Shown here: in pieces, positions 17,432 to 27,531 of the stretch
How the letters are laid out: each line of letters begins with the position of its first letter
How positions within the stretch are numbered: position 1 is the stretch's first letter
NCBI GenBank assembly: GCA_020635515.1
Contig: JACJZS010000002.1
Span: 1,412,001-1,476,000 of the forward strand
Direction: 5' to 3'
Origin: Flavobacteriales bacterium
GTDB taxonomy: Bacteria; Bacteroidota; Bacteroidia; Flavobacteriales; Weeksellaceae
Length of the DNA stretch: 64,000 nucleotides
Notes under the pieces: generated by a model
Database searches by the model: none
Seen by the model: the letters and a program-made list of their open reading frames with translations, nothing else
What the model was told of the DNA's origin: nothing
Program-made: the position numbers and the translations under genes

Positions 17432-18199
17432 ATGCATCATATTGTAGATACGCATTGTCATCTTTATGTTGAAGAGTTTGACGGTGATTTAGATGAGGTA
17501 ATTGATAAGAGTGGAAGGAAAGGTGTTAAGGAATTTTGGCTTCCTGCTGTAGACTCTAGTTATCATTTAAAAATGAATGAGATTAAAGAGAAGTATTTTC
17601 CTAAAATTAAATTGATGGTGGGATTGCATCCTACTTATGTAAAAGAAGAAACTTATCAAAAAGAACTTGATTTAGTAGAGAGAGAGCTAGAAAAGAATGA
17701 TTATATAGCTATTGGGGAAATAGGAATTGATTTATATTGGGATAAAACCACATTGGAAATTCAGAAAAAAGCTTTTGTGCATCAAATACGATTAGCTAAA
17801 AGGAAAAAACTCCCAATAGTAATTCACGCTCGCGAAAGTTATGATGAGATTTTCGAAGTTTTAGAGAAAGAGAATTCAGAAGAATTAAAAGGGATATTTC
17901 ATTGTTTTACAGGTACGTATGAGCAGGCATTAAAAATTATTGATTTTGGGTTTTTATTGGGAATAGGAGGTGTAGTAACGTTCAAAAATGGTAAGATAGA
18001 TCAATTTTTGCATAAAATACCTCTTGAGAAAATAGTATTAGAAACGGATTCGCCATATTTGGCTCCAGTTCCTTTTAGAGGAAAGAGGAATTCTCCTGAG
18101 TATTTAGAGTTTGTAGTAGGTAAACTATCTGATTTATATGGAGTTTCACGGGAATTTATAATTGAGGTTACACATAATAACGCTCAAAAATTAATATGA
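17432..18199 (+). CDS. tatD: TatD family metal-dependent hydrolase
   Basis: A 255-residue TIM-barrel hydrolase of the amidohydrolase fold; members are 3'-5' DNases involved in DNA repair and quality control. The metal ligands are all visible: DTHCHL (HxH) at residues 6-11, the glutamate in IGEIGID, histidines in PIVIHARES and IFHCFTG, and the aspartate in LETDSPYLAP. Length is normal and no residue is missing. Several paralogues often occur in one genome, so the symbol denotes the family. Confidence 0.9.
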   Translation: MHHIVDTHCHLYVEEFDGDLDEVIDKSGRKGVKEFWLPAVDSSYHLKMNEIKEKYFPKIKLMVGLHPTYVKEETYQKELDLVERELEKNDYIAIGEIGIDLYWDKTTLEIQKKAFVHQIRLAKRKKLPIVIHARESYDEIFEVLEKENSEELKGIFHCFTGTYEQALKIIDFGFLLGIGGVVTFKNGKIDQFLHKIPLEKIVLETDSPYLAPVPFRGKRNSPEYLEFVVGKLSDLYGVSREFIIEVTHNNAQKLI

Positions 18200-18223
18200 A
18201 AGTGTTATGTATGCATATTTTTG

Positions 18224-18231
18224 TATCTTTG
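18224..18231 (+). promoter_or_regulatory. -7 element of the GH31 gene
   Basis: TATCTTTG, exact TAnnTTTG, 30 bp before ATG 18261; no clear -33 TTG. Confidence 0.5.
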
Positions 18232-18260
18232 CGACATAAACACTATTTAATATAAAATCT

Positions 18261-21200
18261 ATGAAAAAAAACTATTCTTTTAAGAAAGAAAGGACGCTTC
18301 TTGGTGTTTTATTTTCTTTCTTTTCTTACGTTGTATTGGCACAAGTGACTATTAGTCCTGCAAGTTTTGATGCTGATACTGAAATTACTATTACTTTTGA
18401 TGCTACGGGAACTTCTTTAAATGGATATACAGGAGAAGTGTATATGTATTCAGGTATACATACACTGATTAGTACTTGGCAATATGTAAAGCCATGTAAT
18501 TGGGGGGATATAAATGAAAGGGAAAAAATGACAAGGACAGGGACTAATACGTACGAGATTACGATTACACCTCGTTCGTATTATAGAATACCTGTAGGAG
18601 AAACTATAGATAAATTGGCTTTTGTTTTTAGGGATAATAAACCAGCTTTACAAAGTGCAGATATAATCTACGATTTAACTCCAAATGCATTGGTAAATAC
18701 TCTATCTGTTAGTGTAACAAAACAAGCTGATGAAAGTTTACAGGTCATATTTCCAGACGGAGGAAAAGTAAGGTATATTCCATACAGTTCAGAACTGTTA
18801 AAAGTGGAATATGCTCCGCGAGGAGAAGAAAGTTATACTTCTATGTCTGTAGATATAATTCCAGGAGCAATGTCTGCAACACTAGATTCTTCAAATCCTA
18901 CGGATTACATATATTCTTTTGCTAACAAAGAGGTAAGAATTAATAAAAGCAACTTTAATACTTCTTATTATGAAGATGGAATACTTGTAACAAAAGAAAT
19001 AGGAGGTTTTAATCTTAATTGTGCGGAAAGAACATCTTCCTTACAGTTGGTTACAGGAGAACAGATTTACGGGTTAGGGAGTAAAGGTGTTTTAAATCAA
19101 AATAGAAGAGGTAAAACATATGATATGTATAATAAGCAAACCTTTGGCTATCCTCAAGGAGCTTTAGAAACAAATGATTTAAATATATCTATTCCTTTTG
19201 TAGTATCTAATAAAAACTATGGTATTTATTATGACCATGAATATGGTGGAACGGCTGATATTGGGAGTTCAATTTCAAATGAACTTATATATAAAACAAG
19301 TGATGGTACATTGAGTTATTTTTTGGTGTTCGGAAGTAATTACGATGAAATAATAGAAAATTATACAACATTGACAGGGAAACAACCATTACCTCCTCGT
19401 TGGGCATTAGGATATATACAATCAAGATATGGATATGAAAATGAAACCCAATCAAGACAAATAGTCAATGATATTAAAGCACAAGGTTTCCCAATGGACG
19501 GATTGGTATTGGATTTATTTTGGTTTGGAGGAACAACGCAAATGGGAAAATTAGATTGGGATTATAGTAGGTTTCCAACTCCCTCTGGTATGATGTCAGA
19601 CTTTAAAAATTTGGGAGTTAAAACTATAGTAATTACAGAACCTTATATTACTGATGCTACAAGTAATTGGAACTTTCTTAATACCAACAAATACATGGCG
19701 TTGGATAAAGATGGAAATACTAAAAATGTTACGCCCCTAAACATGAAATGGTTAAGTGAAAATGGGGATGATTGTGAACTCTATGGAACATGTTTGGATG
19801 TAGGTGTTTTAGATGTTACAAAACAAACGGCGTTGGATTGGATGTGGAATTTCTACGATGGAAGAATAGGAGAAGGAGTAGAGGGTTTTTGGTGTGATTT
19901 GGGAGAGCCTGAGCATAATCATGGAGTTTCAATCGAAGAAGCTAGTGAAACCATGTTTCAAGGAGAATCACTTTCTAAAATCCATAATAGATATGCTCTT
20001 CGTTGGGAAAAAATGCTTTATGATAAATATCAAGCTAATTATCCGACTAAACGAGTATTTAATTTAAATCGTTCAGGTAACGCAGGAATGCAGCGATATG
20101 GAGCGATACCTTGGTCTGGAGATGTACAAGGAAGTGAAAAAGCATTTAAATTGCAGATACCTATTATGTTGGGTATGGGATTAAGTGGTGTAGGTTATAT
20201 GCATACCGATGCAGGTGGATTTCAAGGGCATTATGAAACAGCTTACGGGTATAATTATTCTTATAATCAAGTAGAGGACTTGTATACAAGATGGGCACAA
20301 TATGCGTGTTTTACTCCTGTTGTTCGTTTTCATGCAAATAATACAGGCTTTGGTTTTGAGCCAGAACCTATATACCATAGAGATGTTAATATAATAAAAG
20401 ACTTTATTAAAATTAGATATGATTTACTTCCATACAACTACACCCTAGCTTTTGAAAATAGTTTATTTGGAGTGCCTCTTGCTCGTCCTATGAATTACTA
20501 CGAAAATACAACAGCATTGTCTAATGTTAATGATCAGTATTTTTGGGGAGAAAACTTTATTATTGCACCTATTTTAAATTTGAGTGCTACCTCAAGGAAT
20601 GTGAAAACTCCTTCAGGTACTTGGTATGATTACTGGGATAATTCGGTTACATATCCTGCTAATAGCACAGTAAGCATTAATGCTCCTATGAGTAAAATGC
20701 CAATACTGATAAAAGAAGGAAGTTTTATTACTAAATCTTTAGGGTTAGATTCAACTGATGATTATGATTCTTCGGAATTAGATATAACTTATTTCCCAAG
20801 TACTTCTGCTTCTACCTATACCATGTACAATGATGATGGAGCAGATGCGACTTCGATTTCTAGCGGGAATTATGAAACCATTACTATGAATGCGAATCCT
20901 GATGGATTAAAATCAGTATTTACTTTTAATTCAAGTGGAGATTACACAGGAGGTAAACCAATGACGAGAGGTATTATTTTCCATACATTTGATTTAGGAC
21001 AACCAGTTTATGTTTTATCAAATAATTCAAGATTAACATCAGTAGCGAGTTATGCTTTAATGGAAACAACGCTAGAAAGTTATTATTACGACTCGACAAA
21101 CAATACGTTAGATGTAAATACAGCTTGGACAACTTCTGGAGAATTGAAAATTGAGTTTAAAACATGTAATTCATCATCAACATGGAATGGTTCTTGGTCA

Positions 21201-22856
21201 AACGGAATTCCAGATGCATCTACCTATGCAGTTATTTCGGGAACGTATGATTTCTCAGCGTCATCGCCTCAAGGAGACTTAAATGCATGTGCATGTACAA
21301 TAGATAATCAAAATATAGTTGTTTCAGATGGTAAGTACATGAAAGTAGATTCTGATATTAATTTGATTAATGGTGCTACAATTACGGTAGAGCATGGTGG
21401 AAATTTAGTTCAAGTAGATGATAATGCGGTTGTGCCTTCTGCTCTTATAAAAACACAAACACGAGCAATAAATAATCACACTTGGGTGCATAGATCTTCA
21501 CCAATAAATAATTCAGTAGCTGACGTTTTAGCTCTTATTCCTTTTGGCTCATATGTATACGATTCTGCAGGACAACCTCAGAATGAATATAGAGCAGGTC
21601 AAGTATATGTATTGAATCAAACAGGATGGCAAACAGTAAATGATGATACTGAAATGATTCCTGGTAGAGGATTTATACTAAGAACAACAGGTCAGAGATT
21701 TTCAAGTACTTTCCCTGTAAATCTAAATAATTTATCATTGCAAAGTCGTTTAATGGATTTTGGTGGAGAAGTAAACAATGGTACGTATGAAGTCCCTCTT
21801 CATTCCGATGGAAATGCAGGTGCTAATATTGATTATAATACTGCCGGACAAGATCAAAATTTAGTAGGAAATCCATATCCTTCTGCTATAGATGCTGATT
21901 TATTCTTAAATGAAAATACAGATATAGATGGTTATGTAAGATTCTGGACAAGTCCGATGATAGGAATAAATGGAAATTATCCTCACAGTACAGGATTTGC
22001 AACTTATAATGGTACAATGGCAGTTCCAAGTGGAACAGACCCTTTATATACTCCTTCAAAATACATAGCTCCAGGGCAAGGATTTAGCGTTTATTCAACG
22101 TGTGCGGATTGTACAGGTAAAAATATTACATTCACTAATGCAATGAGAGTAACTACGGAAACAGGAGGAAGAACTTTTGCACGTCAAGAAGATGATAATA
22201 AACCTAAAGTTTGGTTATCTATGAAAGATGGTAATACAGATTTAGTATCTAGAATAGGAGTAGGGTATGTGGAGAAATCTACTAAAGGATTTGATAGAAT
22301 TTACGATGCAAATGCTCTAGTTACTGATGTTTATAAGTTCTATTCATTTGTAGAAGATCAGAAAATGACGATTAATGGTAACGGTACTTTCTCAAAAGAT
22401 GATAAAATTGAATTAGGATTTGATTTAGATAATAATAACGAAAGAATGTTGGAGATTAATTTAGATAATCTTCAAGGATTCGAAGAAAATCAAGATATTA
22501 TTCTTCATGATAAATTACTTGGAGTATATCAGAAATTAAACCAAAGTAGTTATCGTTTTGTATTTAATGAAGAGTCGAGTAAAGATAGATTTGAGCTTGT
22601 GTATCAAGAACAAGAACAAGAACCAAAAATTTATACAAAAACTCTGGTAGCAATACAAGATGCTATTCTGAAAGTAGAAGCAGATAAGCAGATAAGTAAA
22701 GTAAAAGTACACGATGTTGTAGGTAGATTTATCACTTCTATTGATGCTAATGATGAATATGAAATTTCAAGTAGGTTCGAAAGAAGAAAAGATATATACC
22801 TTGTTCAAGTATTGTTTACAGATGGTACACAACAAGTAGTAAAGGTTTATAACTGA
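18261..22856 (+). CDS. Secreted glycoside hydrolase family 31 enzyme with T9SS sorting tail
   Basis: A 1531-residue exported alpha-glucosidase/alpha-xylosidase-type enzyme. A signal peptide (to about residue 28, VVLAQ) precedes an N-terminal beta-sandwich and the TIM barrel. The catalytic nucleophile lies in GFWCDLGEPE (D546) and the acid/base in IPWSGDVQGS (D621). A distal beta-domain follows. From about residue 970 there is a Flavobacteriia-type extension (TWNGSWSNGIPDAS) of beta-structure, then the HDK-LGVY-RFEL module, and a Por secretion tail to the end. It is roughly twice the length of plain GH31 enzymes. The substrate (starch-like or xylo-oligosaccharide) cannot be told. No SusC/SusD genes are adjacent. 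Confidence 0.88.
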   Translation: MKKNYSFKKERTLLGVLFSFFSYVVLAQVTISPASFDADTEITITFDATGTSLNGYTGEVYMYSGIHTLISTWQYVKPCNWGDINEREKMTRTGTNTYEITITPRSYYRIPVGETIDKLAFVFRDNKPALQSADIIYDLTPNALVNTLSVSVTKQADESLQVIFPDGGKVRYIPYSSELLKVEYAPRGEESYTSMSVDIIPGAMSATLDSSNPTDYIYSFANKEVRINKSNFNTSYYEDGILVTKEIGGFNLNCAERTSSLQLVTGEQIYGLGSKGVLNQNRRGKTYDMYNKQTFGYPQGALETNDLNISIPFVVSNKNYGIYYDHEYGGTADIGSSISNELIYKTSDGTLSYFLVFGSNYDEIIENYTTLTGKQPLPPRWALGYIQSRYGYENETQSRQIVNDIKAQGFPMDGLVLDLFWFGGTTQMGKLDWDYSRFPTPSGMMSDFKNLGVKTIVITEPYITDATSNWNFLNTNKYMALDKDGNTKNVTPLNMKWLSENGDDCELYGTCLDVGVLDVTKQTALDWMWNFYDGRIGEGVEGFWCDLGEPEHNHGVSIEEASETMFQGESLSKIHNRYALRWEKMLYDKYQANYPTKRVFNLNRSGNAGMQRYGAIPWSGDVQGSEKAFKLQIPIMLGMGLSGVGYMHTDAGGFQGHYETAYGYNYSYNQVEDLYTRWAQYACFTPVVRFHANNTGFGFEPEPIYHRDVNIIKDFIKIRYDLLPYNYTLAFENSLFGVPLARPMNYYENTTALSNVNDQYFWGENFIIAPILNLSATSRNVKTPSGTWYDYWDNSVTYPANSTVSINAPMSKMPILIKEGSFITKSLGLDSTDDYDSSELDITYFPSTSASTYTMYNDDGADATSISSGNYETITMNANPDGLKSVFTFNSSGDYTGGKPMTRGIIFHTFDLGQPVYVLSNNSRLTSVASYALMETTLESYYYDSTNNTLDVNTAWTTSGELKIEFKTCNSSSTWNGSWSNGIPDASTYAVISGTYDFSASSPQGDLNACACTIDNQNIVVSDGKYMKVDSDINLINGATITVEHGGNLVQVDDNAVVPSALIKTQTRAINNHTWVHRSSPINNSVADVLALIPFGSYVYDSAGQPQNEYRAGQVYVLNQTGWQTVNDDTEMIPGRGFILRTTGQRFSSTFPVNLNNLSLQSRLMDFGGEVNNGTYEVPLHSDGNAGANIDYNTAGQDQNLVGNPYPSAIDADLFLNENTDIDGYVRFWTSPMIGINGNYPHSTGFATYNGTMAVPSGTDPLYTPSKYIAPGQGFSVYSTCADCTGKNITFTNAMRVTTETGGRTFARQEDDNKPKVWLSMKDGNTDLVSRIGVGYVEKSTKGFDRIYDANALVTDVYKFYSFVEDQKMTINGNGTFSKDDKIELGFDLDNNNERMLEINLDNLQGFEENQDIILHDKLLGVYQKLNQSSYRFVFNEESSKDRFELVYQEQEQEPKIYTKTLVAIQDAILKVEADKQISKVKVHDVVGRFITSIDANDEYEISSRFERRKDIYLVQVLFTDGTQQVVKVYN

Positions 22857-22885
22857 TTTTAATTAAGAATTATTTTTATAGAATT

Positions 22886-22919
22886 AGAGCGGATTCATTT
22901 GATGAATCCGCTCTTTTTT
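22886..22919 (+). terminator. Terminator of the GH31 gene
   Basis: A perfect 13-bp stem AGAGCGGATTCAT / ATGAATCCGCTCT (22886-22898, 22902-22914) with a 3-nt loop, followed by T5. Confidence 0.92.
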
Positions 22920-22947
22920 ATATTTATAAAGGGCTTTAAGTGATTGC

Positions 22948-25320
22948 TTATTTTATACACTTCTTTCCAACATACCAAGTAGCAATACTTGTAAAAGAAA
23001 CTACAGAAATAGAACTAATCGGCATAAGTATAGCAGCAACAAGCGGAGATAAATATCCTGAAACGGCAAAGCTCAAACCAACGATATTATACATGAAACT
23101 AATAGTAAAACTGAGCTTAATTATGGTAATGGATTTTTTTGAAAGTTCTATAAAGTTAGGTAAAAGAGAAAAATTACTTCCGTCTAGAATTGCATCAGAA
23201 GAAGGTGTAAAGCTATTGATGTCGTCTGCAATGGCAATTCCTATATCGCTTTGTTTTAAAGCACCTGCGTCATTTAAACCATCGCCAAGCATTATTATTT
23301 TTTCATGATTCTGAATTTGGTTTTGCTCTATAAAGTCTAACTTTTCTTTTGGAGATTGGTTGAATAAAAGATTTGATTTTTTAGGGAAGATAGTTGTTAA
23401 ATACTCTTTTTCATTTGAGTTATCACCACTGATTAAAGAAAGTTTAAACTCAGAAAGTTGTTCCAGTATATTTTTTAAATCTTTTCTATATTCATTTTTA
23501 AATATAAATTTTCCTTTTGTCTCGTTATTTATAGAAACATAAACTTCCGTTTGTTGTGTTTCAGATTTTGTATTCCGAACAAATATAGACGAACCAATTT
23601 TTATTATAGTATTCTGAATTATTCCGCTAATTCCTTTGCCTGTTTGTTCTTCATAATTTTCAACTTCTTCAAAAGAGTTTTCAGTAGATAAATATTCGAA
23701 TAAACTTCTGCTTAGTGGATGATTGGAATTCTGTAAAAGACACGAAAGTAAATAAGATTCTTTTTCATTTAGTTCTTCTCCTTCGTACCTAATATTCATT
23801 TTGTTACCTAATGAAATTGTTCCTGTTTTGTCAAATACGATATGATTGATTTTTGCAATTTTTTCGATGGTAAAGGTATCTTTTACATAAAATTTAAGTT
23901 TTCCAAAAATCCGCATCATATTTCCTAATGTGAAAGGAGCTGATAAAGCTAATGCGCAAGGACAAGCAACAATTAAAATTGCAGTGATTACCTGAAACAT
24001 TTTGGAAATATCAATGAAATACCAATAAACACCAGCTAATAATGTAATCAGTAAAATAATTATCGTAAAGTATTTACTTACAAAGTTTGTGAGATTATTA
24101 ATGGAAGATTCTCCTTTTGTAAAAGCGGAGTTATTCCACAGTTGTGTAAGGTAACTTTGATTTACATTTTTAATTACTTCACATTCTATTAGCGAACCTT
24201 TTTGTTTTCCTCCTGCAAATATTTTATCGCCTATTTCTTTTTCTATTGGTTTAGATTCTCCAGTAATAAAGCTATTGTCTATTTGTGCATTTCCTTTAAT
24301 TAAAATTACATCAGCGGGAATAATTTCTTCATTCCTAATAATAATTCGGTCGCCAACTTTAAGTTCAGAAAGCAAAATATTTTTGTGTTCTTCAAAATCC
24401 ACGCGTGTTATTGCAATAGGATAGAAGGATTTATAATCTCTGTCAAATGAAAGTGATTGATAGGTGCGTTGTTGAAAATATTTTCCAATTAACATAAAAA
24501 ATAATAATCCACATAGAGAATCAAAATATCCTGAGGAAATATCATAATATGCTTCGTAGCAACTTCTTAAAAATAAAACTAAAATTCCGATAGAAATGGG
24601 AATATCGATATTGATGATTTTATTTTTTAGTCCAGAAAAAGCTGATTTAAAGTAATCCGACGCACAATAAAACACCACAGGAAGACTCAAAAGAAACATC
24701 ATAAACCTAAAAAAAGTTTTGTAATGTTCTAACCAAAAATCATTTTGCTCTATATATTCAGGTAAAGCAAGAAGCATTACGTTTCCAAAACAAAATCCAG
24801 CAACGGCAAGTTTTATAATTAAATCATTGTTTTCTGATGTAGATTTTTCGTTATTCTCAGAATTTATTATTGGTTTATAACCAAGTTGTGTTAGATATTT
24901 AGCAAGTTCGGAGAGTTTTAATTCATTATGTTTAAACGTAATTTGAACTGTTTTTCTTGTAAAGTTTACATTAGAACTTATAATGTTTGGATTTAATTCG
25001 TGTAATGATTCCAAAACCCAAACGCAAGAACTACAATGGATAACAGGGATTTTAAATGTGACCAAGGTATGTTCTCCTTCGGAAAAATCAACTACTTCGT
25101 CAAAAATTTCAGGAGTATCAAGTAAATCAAATTGAGAAGTGTTTTTACTATCAGGACGGATACCAGGTGTTGAGTTAAATTCGTAATAATTTCCTAATTT
25201 ATTTGTATTTAGGATTTCATAAACTGTCTTGCATCCGTTGCAACAAAAATCTTTATCATCAAAATGAATGGTTGCGTTTTTTGGATTCTTTTGGCCACAG
25301 TGGTAACAATTTTCAGACAC
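22948..25320 (-). CDS. ccoI: Heavy-metal (copper) translocating P1B-type ATPase, CcoI/FixI type
   Basis: A copper-exporting ATPase of about 790 residues; this subtype supplies copper for cbb3 cytochrome oxidase assembly. It opens with a cysteine-rich domain (CYHCG, FCCNGC), then an HMA domain with the CxxC in IHCSSCVWV. Membrane helices follow, with the CPC metal site in VACPCALALS, the phosphorylation motif DKTGT, and GDGLNDAG. The TTG at 25332 overlaps the -7 element TAAATTTG, so I prefer GTG 25320, giving SENCYHCG near the N-terminus. No cco oxidase genes are in the window. CopA-type export is the alternative, but the N-terminal domain favours CcoI. Confidence 0.85.
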   Translation of the reverse strand: MSENCYHCGQKNPKNATIHFDDKDFCCNGCKTVYEILNTNKLGNYYEFNSTPGIRPDSKNTSQFDLLDTPEIFDEVVDFSEGEHTLVTFKIPVIHCSSCVWVLESLHELNPNIISSNVNFTRKTVQITFKHNELKLSELAKYLTQLGYKPIINSENNEKSTSENNDLIIKLAVAGFCFGNVMLLALPEYIEQNDFWLEHYKTFFRFMMFLLSLPVVFYCASDYFKSAFSGLKNKIINIDIPISIGILVLFLRSCYEAYYDISSGYFDSLCGLLFFMLIGKYFQQRTYQSLSFDRDYKSFYPIAITRVDFEEHKNILLSELKVGDRIIIRNEEIIPADVILIKGNAQIDNSFITGESKPIEKEIGDKIFAGGKQKGSLIECEVIKNVNQSYLTQLWNNSAFTKGESSINNLTNFVSKYFTIIILLITLLAGVYWYFIDISKMFQVITAILIVACPCALALSAPFTLGNMMRIFGKLKFYVKDTFTIEKIAKINHIVFDKTGTISLGNKMNIRYEGEELNEKESYLLSCLLQNSNHPLSRSLFEYLSTENSFEEVENYEEQTGKGISGIIQNTIIKIGSSIFVRNTKSETQQTEVYVSINNETKGKFIFKNEYRKDLKNILEQLSEFKLSLISGDNSNEKEYLTTIFPKKSNLLFNQSPKEKLDFIEQNQIQNHEKIIMLGDGLNDAGALKQSDIGIAIADDINSFTPSSDAILDGSNFSLLPNFIELSKKSITIIKLSFTISFMYNIVGLSFAVSGYLSPLVAAILMPISSISVVSFTSIATWYVGKKCIK

Positions 25321-25329
25321 TTTTTTTTG

Positions 25330-25337
25330 CAAATTTA
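25330..25337 (-). promoter_or_regulatory. -7 element before ccoI
   Basis: On the minus strand TAAATTTG (25337-25330) matches TAnnTTTG exactly and includes the TTG that could otherwise be taken as the start codon. Confidence 0.45.
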
Positions 25338-25401
25338 TTTAAGTTTTTTGGATTTAAATCTATGTTCTGTATGATTTTGCTACCATAGTTTATATTTATT
25401 G

Positions 25402-25426
25402 TGACATTTTGTCAATTATTATGACA
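25402..25426. promoter_or_regulatory. TGACA repeat cluster upstream of dnaK
   Basis: TGACA-TTT-TGTCA (25402-25414) is a perfect inverted repeat, and another TGACA lies at 25422-25426. The cluster sits about 115-140 bp before dnaK, in a 207-bp gap that has no clear TAnnTTTG element on the plus strand. A heat-shock operator or an alternative promoter is an inference. Confidence 0.4.
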
Positions 25427-25539
25427 TATTTTAATGAAAAACTAAATAATAAGTGAATGGTATGAGTATTGCGTTAACGAATATCGTAATAAAAAGTACA
25501 GATAAATAAGTAGTAAATTAAAATAAAAAAATTATAATT

Positions 25540-27447
25540 ATGAGTAAAATTATTGGTATTGACTTAGGAACCACCAACTCGTGTGTAGCTGTAATGGAAG
25601 GTAACGATCCAACAGTAATTCCTAACTCAGAAGGAAAAAGAACAACACCATCTATCATCGGTTTTGTAGAAGATGGCGAAAGGAAAATAGGAGATCCTGC
25701 AAAACGTCAGGCAGTAACAAATCCTAATAACACTATCTATTCTATCAAAAGATTTATGGGAAGTAAATTCTCTGAATCTCAAAAAGAAATTAGTAGAGTT
25801 CCTTACAAAGTAGTAAAAGGAGATAACGATACTCCAAAAGTAGATATCAACGGAAGAACGTATTCTCCACAGGAACTTTCTGCTATGATTCTGCAAAAAA
25901 TGAAAAAGACAGCAGAAGATTACCTTGGACAAGAAGTAACTCGTGCAGTAGTTACAGTTCCTGCATATTTTAACGATGCTCAACGTCAAGCAACAAAAGA
26001 AGCAGGAGAAATTGCAGGATTAAAAGTAGAAAGAATCATCAACGAACCAACTGCAGCAGCTCTAGCTTACGGGTTAGATAAATCTGCTCAAGATAAGAAA
26101 GTTGCGGTTTATGATTTAGGAGGAGGGACATTCGATATTTCAATCCTTGAATTAGGAGATGGAGTTTTTGAAGTACTTTCAACTAATGGGGATACACACT
26201 TAGGAGGAGACGATTTTGATGATGTAATCATTGACTGGATGGCAGATGAGTTTGAAAAAGAGGAAGGAATTGATTTAAGAAAAGATGCAATTGCTCTTCA
26301 ACGTTTAAAAGAAGCTGCAGAAAAAGCAAAAATTGAATTATCTTCTGGAACGCAAACAGAAATCAACTTACCATATATTACAGCAACAGCTTCAGGACCA
26401 AAACACTTAGTAAAAACATTAACAAGAGCTAAGTTTGAGCAAATTTCTGATGAATTAGTAAGAAGATCTATGAATCCATGCCAAAAAGCATTAGATGATG
26501 CAGGTCTTTCAGCAAGCGATGTAGATGAAGTAATTTTAGTAGGAGGTTCTACTCGTATTCCTAAAATTCAAGAAGAAGTTGAAAAATTCTTTGGTAAAAA
26601 ACCTTCTAAAGGTGTAAATCCTGATGAGGTAGTTGCAATTGGTGCGGCGATTCAAGGAGGAGTTCTTACAGGAGATGTAAAAGATGTATTACTTCTTGAT
26701 GTAACTCCACTTTCATTAGGAATTGAAACTATGGGAAGTGTATTTACTAAATTAATCGAAGCAAATACTACGATTCCAACTAAAAAATCAGAAGTGTTCT
26801 CTACTGCAGCAGATAATCAACCAGCAGTAACCATTAGAGTTGCACAAGGTGAACGACCAATGTTCAATGACAACAAAGAAATTGGAAGATTTGACTTAAC
26901 AGACATTCCTCCTGCACCTCGTGGAGTTCCTCAAATTGAAGTAACTTTTGATATCGATGCAAACGGAATCCTTCACGTATCTGCAAAAGATAAAGGAACA
27001 GGAAAAGAACAAAAAATCAAAATTGAAGCATCTTCTGGTTTATCTGAACAAGAAATCGAAAGAATGAAGCGTGAAGCTCAAGAAAATGAAGAAGCAGATA
27101 AAAAGAAAAAAGAAGAAATGGAAACGCTTAACAAAGCAGATTCTATGATTTTCCAAACAGAAAAACAGTTGAAAGAATACGGAGAAAAACTTTCTGAAGG
27201 AAACAAAAAGAACATAGAAGATTCTTTAGCAGAATTAAAAACTGCATACGAAAGCAAGAACGTTTCTGCAATAAATCCAGCATTAGAAAAAATAAACAAT
27301 GCATGGCAAGCAGCTTCTTCTGAAATGTATCAGCAAGATCCTAGTGCACAAGCACAAGGAAATCCACAAGCTGAGCAACCAACAGGAGGAAACGATAAAA
27401 GCTCCGCAGATGATGTAGAAGATGTAGATTACGAAGAAGTAAAATAA
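25540..27447 (+). CDS. dnaK: Chaperone protein DnaK (Hsp70)
   Basis: A 635-residue Hsp70 chaperone working with DnaJ and GrpE to fold and rescue proteins. The N-terminal ATPase begins IGIDLGTTNSCVAVMEG, with the second phosphate loop YDLGGGTFDISIL and the adenosine motif VGGSTRIPKIQE. The linker VKDVLLLDVTPLSLGIET joins it to the substrate-binding domain and helical lid. The acidic end DDVEDVDYEEVK is typical. Neither dnaJ nor grpE is adjacent. A strong terminator follows, separating it from the second SdpA-like gene. Confidence 0.98.
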   Translation: MSKIIGIDLGTTNSCVAVMEGNDPTVIPNSEGKRTTPSIIGFVEDGERKIGDPAKRQAVTNPNNTIYSIKRFMGSKFSESQKEISRVPYKVVKGDNDTPKVDINGRTYSPQELSAMILQKMKKTAEDYLGQEVTRAVVTVPAYFNDAQRQATKEAGEIAGLKVERIINEPTAAALAYGLDKSAQDKKVAVYDLGGGTFDISILELGDGVFEVLSTNGDTHLGGDDFDDVIIDWMADEFEKEEGIDLRKDAIALQRLKEAAEKAKIELSSGTQTEINLPYITATASGPKHLVKTLTRAKFEQISDELVRRSMNPCQKALDDAGLSASDVDEVILVGGSTRIPKIQEEVEKFFGKKPSKGVNPDEVVAIGAAIQGGVLTGDVKDVLLLDVTPLSLGIETMGSVFTKLIEANTTIPTKKSEVFSTAADNQPAVTIRVAQGERPMFNDNKEIGRFDLTDIPPAPRGVPQIEVTFDIDANGILHVSAKDKGTGKEQKIKIEASSGLSEQEIERMKREAQENEEADKKKKEEMETLNKADSMIFQTEKQLKEYGEKLSEGNKKNIEDSLAELKTAYESKNVSAINPALEKINNAWQAASSEMYQQDPSAQAQGNPQAEQPTGGNDKSSADDVEDVDYEEVK

Positions 27448-27470
27448 TTCGTAACAATATTAAAGTAAAA

Positions 27471-27502
27471 AAGGAAAGTGTTAGTTCGCTTTCCTTTTTT
27501 TT
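27471..27502 (+). terminator. Terminator of dnaK
   Basis: AAGGAAAGTG / CGCTTTCCTT (27471-27480 and 27487-27496; one G-T pair), followed by T6. Confidence 0.85.
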
Positions 27503-27531
27503 GTTACATTCGTCGAATATTTTTTAACTAA

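Noticed and set aside
22940..23308. A 122-residue plus-strand frame at the 3' end of the copper ATPase gene
   Set aside because: It is antisense to the conserved GDGLNDAG and last helices of ccoI, and its composition fits a shadow frame.
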